Source: CAZTPJ01 sp964614515
GTDB lineage: Bacteria; Planctomycetota; Phycisphaerae; Phycisphaerales; UBA1924
Length of the DNA: 41,327 nucleotides
Direction of reading: 5' to 3'
Assembly: GCA_964614515.1 (NCBI GenBank)
Contig: CAZTPJ010000028.1
Span: forward strand, 1 to 41,327
Position numbers and translations under genes: made by a program. This document shows, in pieces, positions 32,473-41,305 of the stretch. Numbering within the stretch: the first letter of the stretch is position 1; every line of letters starts with the position of its first letter. A model generated the notes under the pieces. The model saw only the letters and a list, made by a program, of their open reading frames with translations. It had not been told where the DNA came from and ran no database searches.

Positions 32473-32622
32473 GGGTAAGCCTTCAGGCTTACCCGTGCGA
32501 CTCGAAGGACTCTTCGATACAACTGACACGCCTCGCACGGGCAAGGCAGAGCCTTGCCCATGCCATGCGCCGGACACTTCGACGCAGCCCACACGCCACA
32601 CGGGCAAGGCAGAGCCTTGCCC
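32473..32622. repeat. Three family B hairpin repeats
   Basis: There are three perfect stems: GGGTAAGCC/GGCTTACCC (32473-32494), GGGCAAGGC/GCCTTGCCC (32539-32559) and the same again (32602-32622). They are flanked by TGGCAT and CGTGC tags. The copy at 41284-41305 belongs to the same family. The first varies on both arms (T and A changes), as expected for compensatory change in a folded RNA or DNA. Confidence 0.85.
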
Positions 32623-32639
32623 ATGCCACGCGCGCTGAA

Positions 32640-33242
32640 TCAACGCAGGAAGTAGTCCGGCTCGTTCCCCGCGCGCCACTTGATGTTGCACCCGATGCTC
32701 GGCTTCTGATTCGCATCGACGGGTCGGCCAGACAGCACCGCGTCGAGCGCGGCACGAAGATCCTTGCCCGTCACGGGGACCGACACGGCCTTGCCCGGCG
32801 GGCGACTGTCATCGAGTTGCCCGCGATACACCAGTTTCATCGCGCCATCGAACAGAAAGAAATCCGGCGTACACGCCGCGCGATACGCCTTCGCCACCGA
32901 TTGCGATTCATCAAAGAGATACGGAAACGTCCACCCGGCCTCTTTCGCCTCGATCGTCATCTTCGCGGGGCTGTCATCGGGGTGTGTCGTGATGTCGTTG
33001 GCGTTGATCGCGACGATGCCCACGCCCTTGGCCGCGTAGTCCTTGCCGAGCCGGGCGAGTTCTTCGCGGATGTGTTTGACGAAGGGACAGTGGTTGCAGA
33101 TGAACATCACGAGCAGGGCCTTTTTCCCGCGAAAGTCATCGCGGCGCACGATCCGCCCATCCGCCCCCGGCGCATGATTCGGCAGCGCAAAGTCCGGCGC
33201 AAGAGTCCCCAGCGGAAGCATCACCGATCCTGTCGCGGGCAT
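32640..33242 (-). CDS. Thioredoxin-fold protein (peroxiredoxin/TlpA-like)
   Basis: This 200-residue redox protein begins MPATGSVMLPLGTLAPDFALP and has the active-site C49-N-H-C52 in MFICNHCPFVKHIREEL. GVGIVAINANDITTHPDDSPAKM, FPYLFDESQSVAKAYRAACTPDFFLFD and a C-terminal SIGCNIKW follow. This is the thioredoxin-family group with a CxHC site found in many bacteria. It is probably a cytoplasmic thiol peroxidase or reductase; its substrate is unknown. The ATG at 33242 has an AAAGGAGA site, which settles the start. The gene diverges from glgP. Confidence 0.92.
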   Translation of the reverse strand: MPATGSVMLPLGTLAPDFALPNHAPGADGRIVRRDDFRGKKALLVMFICNHCPFVKHIREELARLGKDYAAKGVGIVAINANDITTHPDDSPAKMTIEAKEAGWTFPYLFDESQSVAKAYRAACTPDFFLFDGAMKLVYRGQLDDSRPPGKAVSVPVTGKDLRAALDAVLSGRPVDANQKPSIGCNIKWRAGNEPDYFLR

Positions 33243-33411
33243 GAGAGTCTCCTTTCGTGCGTCGATCGGGACGATCCGCGTCCCCCGGGGGTCGCCCCCG
33301 TGCATTTTCAATAGATGGTACGGCCGTGGGTCCACGCTTCTCGCACGCGGCCCCGCTAACCTCCACGGTAGGGTTTCGTACCACGCCCTTTGAGCCGATG
33401 AGTAGGGTCCG

Positions 33412-35127
33412 ATGACTAGAACTGACGCACGGGTCGCGTATTTTTCGATGGAGATCGGGATCGAGCCGGGGTTACCCACGTATAGCGGTGGACTCGGCGT
33501 TCTCGCGGGCGACACGGTCAAGGGCGCGGCGGACCTCGGCGTGGGCCTGGTGGCCGTGACGCTGCTCTATCGCAAAGGCTATTTCCATCAGACGCTCGAT
33601 GCGCATGGATGGCAGCATGAAGATCCGGTGGCGTGGGTGGTTGAGGACTTCGTGCGAGAGTTGCCCGCGCGTGTGGCCGTGCAGATCCATGGGCGTCGCG
33701 TGGCGCTGCGTGCGTATCTTCGTGAGGTGCTCGGGGCGCGGGGGCATCTTGTTCCGGTACTGTTTCTCGATTCCGACTTGCCCGAGAACGATCCGCAGGA
33801 TCGCGGGCTGACGCATCATCTCTACGGCGGGGATTCGGACTATCGCCTGGCGCAAGAGGTCATCCTCGGCATCGGCGGCGTGATGATGCTGCGCGAACTC
33901 GGCTTTGATCGCATCGCCAGGTATCACATGAACGAAGGGCACGCGAGTCTGCTCGCGGCGCTGCTGCTCAGCGATGAACTTGCGGCGACGGGCAAGACGA
34001 CCGCGGATGACGACGCCATCGACGCCGTCCGCGCCAAGTGCGTCTTCACGACGCACACGCCCGTGGCGGCCGGGCATGATCGCTTTCACGTTGACCAGGT
34101 GCGGCATGTGCTCGGTTCGCACGAGGCGCTGGAGCGCTGCGGCATGTTCTTCAGCGACGGCTGGCTGAACATGACACACCTGGGGGCGAACCTGTCGGGC
34201 TTTGTCAACGCCGTCTCGCGCAAGCACGCGGAAGTCACGCGCGACATGCTCGGCACGCAGGAGATCGCGTCGATCACCAACGGTGTTCACACGGCCACAT
34301 GGACCAGCGCGCCCTTTCAAGCCCTGTTCGATCAGCATCTGCCCGGCTGGCGCGAAGACCCGGCCGAACTGCGCAACGCCCTGGCTCTCTCCATCAGCGA
34401 CGTGTTGGATGCTCATCTCCAGGCCAAGCGCATGCTGGTTCACGCGGTGAATCGCCGTACCAACTCGGGCATGGAAACCGACGCGTTCACGATCGCGTAC
34501 GCCCGCCGTGCGACCGGATACAAGCGGCCCACGCTGCTGTTTTCCGATCTTGATCGTCTGCGGCAGATCGTCGGCGAGGTCGGCCCGATCCAGGTGCTCT
34601 TCGCCGGCAAGGCGCACCCGCGCGATCACCACGGCAAGGAACTGATCCAACAAGTCCACCGCGCGATGGACGCCCTGCGCGATCGCATCCGCGTCGCGTT
34701 CATGCCCAACTATGACATGGGTCTGGCGGGATTGATGGTGGCCGGCTGTGACTTGTGGCTGAACAACCCCGAGCCGCCGCTGGAGGCGTCGGGAACCAGC
34801 GGCATGAAGGCCGCGATCAACGGCGTGCCATCATTGAGCACGCTCGATGGCTGGTGGCTCGAAGGATGCATCGAAGGCGTGACGGGGTGGTCGATCGGCG
34901 AGCGTGACCCGGCGGGACCTCGCCCGCCGGATGCCGCCAGCATGTACGACAAACTGCATCGCATCATCATGCCCATGTACTACCGCGATCGACAGGCGTT
35001 CGCGGACATCATGCGGCACGCGATCGCGATCAACGGCCCATACTTCAGCGCCCACCGCATGGTGCGGAGATATCTGCTCGAGGCGTATGGCGCCGGCTGC
35101 GAACTGCGCACGGCCGCGCGGGTGTAA
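33412..35127 (+). CDS. glgP: Alpha-glucan (glycogen) phosphorylase, short form
   Basis: This 571-residue PLP enzyme releases glucose-1-phosphate from glycogen or maltodextrin. It is of the short bacterial and archaeal type. It begins RVAYFSMEIGIEPGLPTYSGGLGVLAGDT. It keeps HMNEGHASLL, TTHTPVAAGHDRF, SITNGVHTATW, FAGKAHPRDHHGKEL and the PLP site EASGTSGMKAAINGVPSLSTLDGWW, with Lys466 as the cofactor residue. All main parts are present. The gene stands alone between a thioredoxin-like gene and the family A array; no other glycogen gene is seen. Confidence 0.95.
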   Translation: MTRTDARVAYFSMEIGIEPGLPTYSGGLGVLAGDTVKGAADLGVGLVAVTLLYRKGYFHQTLDAHGWQHEDPVAWVVEDFVRELPARVAVQIHGRRVALRAYLREVLGARGHLVPVLFLDSDLPENDPQDRGLTHHLYGGDSDYRLAQEVILGIGGVMMLRELGFDRIARYHMNEGHASLLAALLLSDELAATGKTTADDDAIDAVRAKCVFTTHTPVAAGHDRFHVDQVRHVLGSHEALERCGMFFSDGWLNMTHLGANLSGFVNAVSRKHAEVTRDMLGTQEIASITNGVHTATWTSAPFQALFDQHLPGWREDPAELRNALALSISDVLDAHLQAKRMLVHAVNRRTNSGMETDAFTIAYARRATGYKRPTLLFSDLDRLRQIVGEVGPIQVLFAGKAHPRDHHGKELIQQVHRAMDALRDRIRVAFMPNYDMGLAGLMVAGCDLWLNNPEPPLEASGTSGMKAAINGVPSLSTLDGWWLEGCIEGVTGWSIGERDPAGPRPPDAASMYDKLHRIIMPMYYRDRQAFADIMRHAIAINGPYFSAHRMVRRYLLEAYGAGCELRTAARV

Positions 35128-35145
35128 GGCCCGCCGCGTAACCGA

Positions 35146-35656
35146 ATAAGAAGCCCGACCGTGAGGGAGGGCTTGGCGGCGGGCGAATGCGCAATCACAT
35201 CGCGGCGTTCACATCGTCGCGCTCCGCCAGGTGAGCATCCCCCGCGCCGCGGTGAATCGCTCGCAACGCAGGCGCACAAGGCCGCATCCAAGCCCTTCCT
35301 TACGGTCGGGCTTCNNNNNNNNNNNNNNNNNNNNNNNNNNNNNNNNNNNNNNNNNNNNNNNNNNNNNNNNNNNNNNNNNNNNNNNNNNNNNNNNNNNNNN
35401 NNNNNNNNNNNNNNCTCGCAACGCAGGCGCACAAGGCCGCATCCAAGCCCTTCCTTACGGTCGGGCTTCCTGTTTGACCAGCGACAGGAAGCCCGACGGT
35501 GAGGGAGGGCTTGGCGGCGGGCGAATGCGCAATCACATCGCGGCGTTCACATCGTCGCGCTCCGCCAGGTGAGCATCCCCCGCGCCGCGGTGAATCGCTC
35601 GCAACGCAGGCGCACAAGGCCGCATCCAAGCCCTTCCTTACGGTCGGGCTTCTTAT
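35146..35656. mobile_element. Array of family A terminal-inverted-repeat elements
   Basis: A 165-bp unit appears complete at 35150-35314 and again at 35488-35652, with no difference that I can see. The right part of a third copy lies at 35415-35469, and the assembly gap falls between. Each unit has inverted ends of about 27 bp, like the element at 2736-2947 but with two changes between left and right ends. An 18-bp linker (35470-35487) begins CTGT and ends ACAG. The outer borders read ATAAG and TTAT. No protein is encoded. Confidence 0.8.
35315..35414. other. Assembly gap of 100 N inside the repeat array
   Basis: Exactly 100 undetermined bases interrupt two copies of the same repeat. The round number suggests a placeholder, so the true copy number of the array is unknown. 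Confidence 0.98.
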
Positions 35657-35659
35657 GCG

Positions 35660-35690
35660 AAAAAGGCGGCCACACTTTCGTGCAGCCGCC
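35660..35690 (-). terminator. Rho-independent terminator of the HDOD gene
   Basis: On the minus strand an 11-bp stem with two G-U pairs and a GAAA tetraloop (35665-35690) is followed by five T (35660-35664). It lies 115 bp beyond the HDOD stop. Confidence 0.8.
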
Positions 35691-35805
35691 CGGAGGGAGA
35701 AAGAGAGAGTTCGAGTCGGCGCGTCCATGCGCCGTGGAGTGTCGTGTTACGGGTGGGGTGAATTCCTTATGTTCAGAATCGCACCTCCCGTGCAACTTGT
35801 ATCGG

Positions 35806-36690
35806 TCAGGACAGCAAGTCCCCTATAGTTCCAAGGTGGGCGGGCAACAACTTGCGGAACTCGTCAAGTTGCGTGGATGTGACTTTCAGGTGTTCCAGCA
35901 CCGATGGGTCCATGTCGAGGGACACGAGATCCGCGCGGAAATTGCCCGGAATTTCGCCCACAAGCCGCGTGGTCATGTAGATCAGGCACGGCAGCGTTCG
36001 ATGCTCGGCGGGAACTTCCGTCGGGTGATGATGGTGACCCGTCACGAGAACCAGGTTGCGTGGGAACTTCCACTTCTCGCACAGCGCTGCGCCGAACTGC
36101 TCATGGTTCGCGCCGAACACGCTTTGCTCGACTTCCGACATGTCCTTTGTCGGCGCGCCCTCCGCGTTCAAGTCGATCTGCTGCACCACATCGATCAGCC
36201 GATTGCGGTCATACTGCATCTCGACCATGATCCCGATGTTGTGGATCAATCCGCTCAGAAACGCCTCATCCGTAAAGCCGAACTTGAGTTTGTCGGCGAT
36301 GAACTTCGACGCCGCGGCCGTGGCCACCGCGTGTTCCCACACTTTTCGGGCCGAAAAACGCGATGTGATGTCGGCGCCGCGATACAGTTTCGCCAGGCTC
36401 GCGGCGATGGCGATGTTCTTGACGGCGTTGAGGCCGAGCATGACGATGGCGCGATTGATCGAGCCGATCTGTCCCGGCAGGCCGTAGAACGATGAGTTGA
36501 CGACCTTGAGGATTCTCGCGCAGAGCGCGGGGTCGTTGGCGATGACCTTGTGGAGGTCTTGTGCGGTGGACTTGGGATCATCGACGAGTTCGACGATCTT
36601 GAGCGTGACTTCGGGCAGCGTCGCGATGTGCGAGATTTCGCGCAGGGCCGCGGTGACGATTTGCTCACGAGTTTGAACCGTCGAAGTCAT
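35806..36690 (-). CDS. HDOD-domain signalling protein
   Basis: This 294-residue protein is a single HDOD domain. EISHIATLPEVTLKIVELVDDPKSTAQDLHKVIANDPALCARILKVVNSSFYG and INRAIVMLGLNAVKNIAIA are typical, with HNIGIMVEMQYD in place of the usual HDxG region. HDOD proteins are noncatalytic HD-fold relatives used in signalling and motility control. The ATG at 36690 has a GGAGGG site. It is the last gene of its strand before a good terminator. Confidence 0.93.
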   Translation of the reverse strand: MTSTVQTREQIVTAALREISHIATLPEVTLKIVELVDDPKSTAQDLHKVIANDPALCARILKVVNSSFYGLPGQIGSINRAIVMLGLNAVKNIAIAASLAKLYRGADITSRFSARKVWEHAVATAAASKFIADKLKFGFTDEAFLSGLIHNIGIMVEMQYDRNRLIDVVQQIDLNAEGAPTKDMSEVEQSVFGANHEQFGAALCEKWKFPRNLVLVTGHHHHPTEVPAEHRTLPCLIYMTTRLVGEIPGNFRADLVSLDMDPSVLEHLKVTSTQLDEFRKLLPAHLGTIGDLLS

Positions 36691-36830
36691 GTGGCCCTCC
36701 GCTGCTATCTGGACCTCACCATCGGCGGTCCGGGGGCGTCACTTTGGCCGGTAGCGGATATTCCGGCTGCGAACGCCCCGCGCAAATCACGCCGAGCGGC
36801 CACGTTCCGCACGCTCAACCCGCACATCGT

Positions 36831-38021
36831 TCAATATGCGCAGCGTTTGCGCAGCAGCGGCGCGCCATCTGTCCGCGCGAGCAGATCCGCGATGCGCCTC
36901 CCAGAGAATCCATCCCCATACGGATGCCGCGCCGGGTCCAGCACGAGCGCCTTCGCCCGCGACAACGCCGCCGCCACGGCCTCGGCCGATTCGCCGACGT
37001 GGATCACGTTCGGCCCATGCTCGCGCCCGCCCTGGCGTGCGCCGATGTTCACCACCGGACACCCGATGGCCGCACACTCGATCAGCCCCGCCGAACTGTT
37101 GCCGACAAGGGCGCCGGCGGCCGCGCCGCGATCCCCCCCCCTTGCGAGGCGTTTGAGCAGGCCGACGAAGTTCGCCCGCGGCATGTGACCGGCCGTGCGA
37201 ACGCTCTCGCGCTGTTCCCCCGATAGTCGAATCGCCCGCACGATCCCTTCGCGCCCGGGATCATGATTCGGCTCAAGTGCCAGCACCCGAAGCGATGACA
37301 ACGCCTCAAGCACCATCGACGCGACATGCTCTTCCTGCTCGCTGCTGCGACCGAGCGGATGCAGCAGCACCACCACCTGCGGCCGTCCCAGATCCGCGAA
37401 CGCCGCATCGCTCATCGGCGCGATGTCCGCGAGATCATCGACGGCCGGCGAACCCACCACATGCACATAGTCCGCACGCTCACCCATGCGCACGATGCGC
37501 TCGGCCGAACCCGGCGTCGCGGCCAGATGCAGATGCGCGAGTTTCGTCACCGCGTGCCGGATCGCCTCATCAGCGATCCCCTCCGCGCGATCGCCCCCGT
37601 GGATGTGCGCGATCGGCCACCCACCCACCGATGCCGCGCTCGCCGCCGCCAAAACCTCGATCCGATCACCAAGCACCATAACCCAATCCGGTTGTGACCC
37701 CGCGAACGATCGCGCGAATCGCGCTGCGCCCCGGCCCACGGCCTCCGCATCGTCCGCCCGCGTCGTGCGCCCCACAACCTGCATCGGAATTGAATCCGCG
37801 ATCTCAAACTCCACGCGAACATCGCGAAACGTCTCGGCCGGAGGCACAAGATGACTCCCCGCCGCGATCACCAGCAGTTCAAGTTCCGCATGATCCCGCA
37901 CCGCACGCATCACCGGACGCAGCAACCCAAAGTCCGCCCGCGACCCCGTGACCACGGCCACACGCCGCCGACGAGTTGGCACGCCATCCTGCCGCGTTGG
38001 AAGGTGCTCTGGCCCGATCAT
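36831..38021 (-). CDS. UDP-N-acetylglucosamine 2-epimerase (hydrolysing), NeuC-like
   Basis: This protein is about 396 residues long and begins RRRRVAVVTGSRADFGLLRPVMRAV. It has MVLGDRIEVLAAASAA, IAHIHGGDRAEGIADEAIRHAVTKLAHLHLAATPGSAERI, LLHPLGRS, GNSSAGLIECAAIGCPVVNIGARQGGREHGPNVIHV and a GR(R)I C-terminus. This is the GT-B-fold epimerase family that makes N-acetylmannosamine or related sugars for sialic or legionaminic-type acids. The start is uncertain (38021 or 38045), with no clear ribosome-binding site. A C9 run (37133-37141) lies inside. No other nonulosonate gene is near, so the product is open. It diverges from putA. Confidence 0.85.
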   Translation of the reverse strand: MIGPEHLPTRQDGVPTRRRRVAVVTGSRADFGLLRPVMRAVRDHAELELLVIAAGSHLVPPAETFRDVRVEFEIADSIPMQVVGRTTRADDAEAVGRGAARFARSFAGSQPDWVMVLGDRIEVLAAASAASVGGWPIAHIHGGDRAEGIADEAIRHAVTKLAHLHLAATPGSAERIVRMGERADYVHVVGSPAVDDLADIAPMSDAAFADLGRPQVVVLLHPLGRSSEQEEHVASMVLEALSSLRVLALEPNHDPGREGIVRAIRLSGEQRESVRTAGHMPRANFVGLLKRLARGGDRGAAAGALVGNSSAGLIECAAIGCPVVNIGARQGGREHGPNVIHVGESAEAVAAALSRAKALVLDPARHPYGDGFSGRRIADLLARTDGAPLLRKRCAY

Positions 38022-38136
38022 CGCAGGAGGGTATCCCGTCGCCATGGCCGTGCGGCCGGGACACTGACGCCGCGGTGGTCCCCATATACTCTGCCGCCCG
38101 GAATGTCGGGCGTTCCCGCCGTCATCGAGAGACTCC

Positions 38137-41100
38137 ATGGCCCTGTTTTCCCGCAAGTCGAAACCGCCCCCACCGCCGCAGTCTCGTGTTCGTCTCGCGT
38201 TCGATGCCCAGCGGGCCGAATCGCGGATCATGGAGATCGGTTCGGACATGCTCACGCGGGCGCGGGGGCACAAGGCCGGGCCGTTGTCGGCCAAGTTCCT
38301 TTCCGACAAGTTGATGAACTGGTCGATGCGCGATCACGCGTTCAAGGTGCAGTTGTTCCGCTTCGTCGATGCGTTTCCGGTGCTCACGACGCCCGAGATG
38401 ATCCATGAACACCTGCATGACTATCTCACGCAGCCGGGTGTGAAACTCCCGCCGGGCATGGACATGGGCCTTCGCGCCGGCGGCGTGGCCAAGGGGCTGA
38501 TGGCCTCGACGATCTCGGGGCAGATCAAGTCGATGGCGTCGAAGTTCATCGCGGGTGAAGATGCGGCCAGCGCCCTGCCGGGCCTTGCAAAACTCTGGAA
38601 GGACACCATCGCGTTCTCGGTCGATCTGCTGGGCGAAGCGTGCGTCTCTGATGTCGAGGCCGATGCGTATCGCGACAAGTATCTTGATCTCATTCGCAAC
38701 CTGCCCGCGAAGGTCGCGTCGTGGCCGGGGCAGCCGCAACTCGAGACCGATCACCTGGGCGCGATCCCGCGGACCAACGTCTCGGTGAAGATCTCCTCGC
38801 TGTCGGCCAAGTGCGATCCGATCGACACCGAAGGCGCCATCCGCGACATCATGCGCCGAATGGACCCGATCCTCAAGGCCGCGGGCGAACTGGGCGTCTT
38901 CATCAACTTCGACATGGAGCAGGCCGCGCTGAAGGATCTCACGCTGACGCTCTTTGAGCGGTGCTGCGAGCAGTATGACTTCCATGCGGGGCTTGCGATG
39001 CAGGCGTATCTGCGCAGCGGCGTCGAGGATGCGCAGCGCATCTGCGACTGGGCGAAGCGCGCCGGCCGCATCGTCACCGTGCGACTGGTCAAGGGCGCGT
39101 ACTGGGATTACGAGACCATCCACAGCGAGCAGCAGGGCTGGCCGTGCGAGGTGTGGAGCCAGAAGTGGCAGACCGATGCGTGCTTTGAGCGGATGACGGA
39201 GGTGTTCCTGGATGCGTGCCCGCGCGGGCCGGTGAATGCGTCGCGCGATGGCGAGACCCCGCGTTCCGGCGGCGTCAAACTCGCGCTTGGCTCGCACAAT
39301 GTCCGCTCCATCGCGGCTGCGCTGACGGCCTGCGAAGCGCGCGACCTGCCCTGGAACGCGATCGAACTTCAGATGCTCCACGGCATGGCGGATGAACTCA
39401 AATACGCCGCAGCCGACATGGGTCTGCGCATCCGCGAATATGTCCCCGTGGGCGAAATGATCCCGGGCATGGCGTATCTCGTGCGGCGATTGCTCGAGAA
39501 CACGTCGAACGAATCGTGGCTTCGCGCGGGGTTCCTCGACAACGCCGATCCCGATGTCCTGCTCGCCGAGCCGCGCGCCCGCGATGGCGGCAACGGCCAA
39601 CTCTCGCGCGATCCCTCCACCGCATCCTCCCTCATCGATCTCTTCCTGCACGCCGCGCCGCGACACCGCCTCTCTGACGCGGTCGAAGGCGTCGGCAACG
39701 GCCAGTCCTTCTTCACCGAACCCCCGCGTGACTTCTCCAAGCGGAGCAAGCGCGACACATATTCCGCGGCCGTGGCCCGCGCCGTCGTCCCCCGCGTCGC
39801 CAACGATCGCACGCCGCAGCAGGCCGCCGGGATGATCGCTGAGGCCCACGCCGCCTTCCCCGCGTGGCGAGACCTCGCGCCGCGGATTCGCGCGAGCGTC
39901 CTCACGCATACGGCCGCGATGATGCGCGATCGACGCGATGAACTCTCGGGCATCATGATCAAGGAATCCGGCAAGACCTGGCGCGAGGCCGATGCCGACA
40001 CCTGCGAAGCCATCGACTTCTGCGAGTATTACGCCCGCATGAGCGTGCCACTCTTCGAGCGAAAGCGACTCGGCATGTTCCTGGGCGAACTCGATGAGCA
40101 GTGGCACCAGCCGCGCGGGGTCGCGGCCGTGATCTCGCCGTGGAACTTTCCGCTGGCGATCTGCTGCGGAATGACGACCGCGGCGCTGGTGACGGGCAAC
40201 ACGGTGATCGTCAAACCCGCGGAACAGACGCCCGGCATCGCGAAGGTGATGTGCGAGATGCTTTGGGCGGCGATGGACATGGCCGGCGTGCCGGCGGGGC
40301 TTGGCAAGCGTGTGTTGCACTTCTGCCCCGCGCCGGGCGAGACGACGGGCGCGGCAATCGTGCGCGATCCACGCATCGCGCTGATCGCGTTCACGGGGTC
40401 GAAGGCCGTGGGACTCGACATCATCGCCGCCGCGGGAATCACATCGCCGGAGCAGGAGCATGTGAAGAAGGTGATCTGCGAGATGGGCGGCAAGAACGCG
40501 GTGATCGTCGATGCCAGCGCTGATCTCGATGAGGCCGTGCTCGGCGTAAGGCAGTCGGCGTTCGGGTTCCAGGGCCAGAAGTGTTCGGCGTGCTCGCGCG
40601 TCATCATCGTCGATGCCAAAGGCGACAACGGCCCGCACATCCAGACCTTCATCCGACGATTCGTCGAGGCCACACGTTCGCTGGTGTTGGGTGACCCGGC
40701 GCGCCCGGGGACCGATGTCGGCCCGGTGATCGATGAAGAGGCCGCAGATCGCATTCGCCGATTCATTGAAACCGCGAAGCAGGAAGGGTGCAAACTCGAA
40801 CTGTCGCTTGAGCCGGCGACGGGCGATGCGTTTTCGCAGGTGGCCGCGAAGCGATTCGTGGGGCCGCACATCTTCTCCGGTGTGAAGCCCGCGCACACGA
40901 TCGCGCGGGAAGAGATCTTCGGCCCGGTGGTGGCGATCATGCACGCGGGCACATATGAAGAAGCGCTGGCGATGGCCAACGCGTCGGTCTACAAACTCAC
41001 CGGCGGCGTCTTCACGCGCAAGCCGAGCCACATCGAACAGGCCAAGCGCGAGTTCCGCGTGGGCAACCTCTACATCAACCGCGGCATCACCGGCGCGCTG

Positions 41101-41241
41101 GTCGGGCGTCAACCCTTCGGCGGCTTTGGCATGTCCGGCGTCGGCTCAAAGGCGGGCGGCGCGGAGTACCTGCTGCAGTTCGTCGAGCCGCGGGCGAGCT
41201 GCGAGAACACGATGCGGCGGGGCTTCTCGCCGGAGTTGTGA
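38137..41241 (+). CDS. putA: Bifunctional proline dehydrogenase / L-glutamate gamma-semialdehyde dehydrogenase
   Basis: This 1034-residue enzyme oxidises proline to glutamate in two steps. The FAD-dependent proline dehydrogenase barrel occupies about residues 25-480 (KFLSDKLMNWSMRD, VSVKISSLSAKCDP, VRLVKGAYWDYE, LGSHNVRS, QMLHGMADELK, YVPVGEMIPGMAYLVRRLLEN). The aldehyde dehydrogenase domain fills the rest (PWNFPLAICCG, VKPAEQTPG, FTGSKAVGL), with catalytic Glu782 in CEMGGKN and Cys816 in GQKCSACSR. There is no N-terminal ribbon-helix-helix domain, so it should not act as its own repressor. A possible -10 (TATACT) lies near 38086. Family A and B repeats follow the stop directly. Confidence 0.97.
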   Translation: MALFSRKSKPPPPPQSRVRLAFDAQRAESRIMEIGSDMLTRARGHKAGPLSAKFLSDKLMNWSMRDHAFKVQLFRFVDAFPVLTTPEMIHEHLHDYLTQPGVKLPPGMDMGLRAGGVAKGLMASTISGQIKSMASKFIAGEDAASALPGLAKLWKDTIAFSVDLLGEACVSDVEADAYRDKYLDLIRNLPAKVASWPGQPQLETDHLGAIPRTNVSVKISSLSAKCDPIDTEGAIRDIMRRMDPILKAAGELGVFINFDMEQAALKDLTLTLFERCCEQYDFHAGLAMQAYLRSGVEDAQRICDWAKRAGRIVTVRLVKGAYWDYETIHSEQQGWPCEVWSQKWQTDACFERMTEVFLDACPRGPVNASRDGETPRSGGVKLALGSHNVRSIAAALTACEARDLPWNAIELQMLHGMADELKYAAADMGLRIREYVPVGEMIPGMAYLVRRLLENTSNESWLRAGFLDNADPDVLLAEPRARDGGNGQLSRDPSTASSLIDLFLHAAPRHRLSDAVEGVGNGQSFFTEPPRDFSKRSKRDTYSAAVARAVVPRVANDRTPQQAAGMIAEAHAAFPAWRDLAPRIRASVLTHTAAMMRDRRDELSGIMIKESGKTWREADADTCEAIDFCEYYARMSVPLFERKRLGMFLGELDEQWHQPRGVAAVISPWNFPLAICCGMTTAALVTGNTVIVKPAEQTPGIAKVMCEMLWAAMDMAGVPAGLGKRVLHFCPAPGETTGAAIVRDPRIALIAFTGSKAVGLDIIAAAGITSPEQEHVKKVICEMGGKNAVIVDASADLDEAVLGVRQSAFGFQGQKCSACSRVIIVDAKGDNGPHIQTFIRRFVEATRSLVLGDPARPGTDVGPVIDEEAADRIRRFIETAKQEGCKLELSLEPATGDAFSQVAAKRFVGPHIFSGVKPAHTIAREEIFGPVVAIMHAGTYEEALAMANASVYKLTGGVFTRKPSHIEQAKREFRVGNLYINRGITGALVGRQPFGGFGMSGVGSKAGGAEYLLQFVEPRASCENTMRRGFSPEL

Positions 41242-41242
41242 C

Positions 41243-41305
41243 ATAGGAGGCCCCACCGTGAGGGAGGGCTTGGCGCGTGGCATGGGCAAGCCCTCAGGCT
41301 TGCCC
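41243..41305. repeat. Solo family A end joined to a family B hairpin, after putA
   Basis: The family A end (41243-41273, starting ATAGG) begins 2 bp after the putA stop. It runs into a family B stem-loop (41284-41305, GGGCAAGCC/GGCTTGCCC, loop CTCA). The partner A end, if any, lies beyond the window. Confidence 0.75.

Noticed and set aside
35146..35656. CRISPR array
   Set aside because: The units are 165 bp and the same throughout, with inverted ends; there are no short direct repeats with unique spacers and no cas genes.
36831..38021. Sialic-acid biosynthesis cluster
   Set aside because: Only the NeuC-like epimerase is present; no synthase (NeuB) or CMP-transferase (NeuA) lies nearby.
38137..38260. 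DNA-binding repressor domain at the start of PutA
   Set aside because: The N-terminus is a short Pro-rich stretch leading into the dehydrogenase; no ribbon-helix-helix pattern is seen.
39210..39285. Family D repeat inside putA (RDGETPRSGG)
   Set aside because: Only one short, loosely similar stretch is present; it cannot be told apart from ordinary codons.
38122..41112. Open frame of nearly 1000 codons on the minus strand opposite putA
   Set aside because: It is an Arg/His-rich shadow of a high-GC gene; putA on the other strand has complete domains and catalytic residues.
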